NCBI GenBank assembly: GCA_047967505.1
Contig: CM106541.1
DNA: 64,000 bases
Origin: Dipteris shenzhenensis
Lineage: Eukaryota > Polypodiophyta > Polypodiopsida > Gleicheniales
Strand: one strand, 5' to 3'
Both the position numbers and the translations under genes were made by a program. The notes beneath the pieces are model-generated. The model searched no databases, was not told the DNA's origin, and was given only the letters and a program-made list of their open reading frames with translations. The first letter of the stretch is position 1. Every line of letters starts with the position of its first letter. Positions 63,201 to 64,000 of the stretch are shown here, piece after piece.

Positions 63201-64000
63201 AAGATTCAAGGGAGTGGAAAAGTCGGCAATGGGATCTAAGGCACGAGTAGAGTAGACTCCACTCCACTGTATTTGACAAAAATGAGGAAAGGCTGGTTAA
63301 AGGGAGTACGCTAAAGGACCGTTTGGCTTGTGGAAGTCCCTCAGTGCAGTTTTAATGCTCTTTAAAAACTCTTTGCTCTACTTTACAAATGGAATCTCTC
63401 TCTCTCTCTCTCTCTCTTTGTGCTTTGATGAACCTTACTCTTGTTCATATAAATAAGCCTAACAAAAGCAACAAAACTTTTGAAGCTTTGTTATCTATAT
63501 ACTTAGCAATTAAAAGACGTAACAAAAACAACACAACTTTTGAAGCTTTGTTGTCTCAATACTTAACCATTAAAATTCTAAGTTCATATTATTGCATATC
63601 AAATTCGGGAAGCCTTTTAGAAAAATATTCGAAACGCAATTCTTTATATTATAGCTAAGCTCCCTCTTCAACTATGCTTCTTTTACTTTTCCTTTTTTTG
63701 AAAAAGTTATGTTATATTATAGCTAAGCTCCCTCTTCAACTATGCTTCTTTTACTTTTCCTTTTTTTGAAAAAGTTATGTCATACGATATCGTTGCATAT
63801 TTCATCAAGCAAGACCTCCTCTTGTTTCAAATTAGACCTTCTCTTGTTTCAACTTAAGTCCATGAGCCTCTACCCTCTAGCTCTCAACAAAGAAAATTAA
63901 TTTTACTTTCCCAAGGTCTTGGGTCTTATTATGGATGTTTCCCAACAGTAGGGATATGTTATTCACCTTCGAATGTCCTTTTAATATCTCATTTAATCTC
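63201..64000. repeat. Spacer with (TC)n and two small tandem duplications
   Basis: (TC)n is at 63395-63417. A 60-bp tandem repeat is anchored by TGAAGCTTTG at 63481 and 63541. A 68-bp repeat, essentially perfect, is anchored by AGCTAAGC at 63653 and 63721 and runs to about 63780. The open frame through this region is explained by the repeats. Confidence 0.8.

Noticed and set aside
1-64000. tRNA, rRNA, CRISPR array, bacterial operon or endogenous pararetrovirus
   Set aside because: No cloverleaf with conserved boxes, no rRNA sequence, no spaced identical short repeats, and no movement or coat protein. The gypsy remnant has an integrase, which plant pararetroviruses lack.

Overview
This window is nuclear DNA of a land plant with a large, transposon-filled genome. 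Evidence: Ty1/copia and Ty3/gypsy polyproteins, plant-type LINEs with a DUF4283/zinc-knuckle ORF1, a spliced heavy-metal-associated isoprenylated plant protein (HIPP) gene with a CaaX end, long GA/TC microsatellites, and long AT-rich decayed spacers. The species cannot be named from the sequence; a gymnosperm, fern or other large-genome plant would fit (inference). I see no bacterial, plastid or viral operon, no CRISPR array and no tRNA or rRNA gene.

Layout. 1-3861 and 9717-13057: a decayed Ty3/gypsy element on + (RT, RNase H, integrase, a misplaced protease-like segment, an unknown 203-residue ORF, a purine tract and a possible long 3' LTR). It is split by copia element A (3862-9716, minus, target duplication ACATG). 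13058-18802: copia element B (plus, target duplication ATTTC). 18803-28805: spacer with a (GA)n tract, a 1.5 kb tandem duplication of LINE remnants and other decayed repeats. 28806-29477: an intact single-exon lysine-methyltransferase-like gene (minus). 32073-55295: a nest four insertions deep. LINE L1 (plus) was entered by copia C (plus); the 3' LTR of C was entered by LINE L2 (minus); L2 was entered by a PIF/Harbinger-type fold-back MITE and by copia D (minus). 55300-61480: a mosaic of LINE pieces in both orientations. 62187-62777: the HIPP gene (minus, two exons). 63400-63780: small tandem duplications.

Copia elements A-D are one family. LTRs are only about 171-187 bp, the primer site is TGGTATCAGAGC (initiator Met tRNA type), the untranslated leader is about 1.4 kb, and the gag-pol order is UBN2-type gag, zinc knuckle, protease, integrase, RT, RNase H. 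D is youngest (LTRs differ at 1 of 171 positions) and almost open. A, B and C are dead, largely through CAG-to-TAG changes. The only probable working host genes are the methyltransferase and the HIPP gene. The rest records serial insertion, local tandem duplication and decay. I see no new defence or metabolic system. The least explained items are the gypsy element with a protease-like segment and an extra ORF after integrase, and the triple-hairpin MITE.
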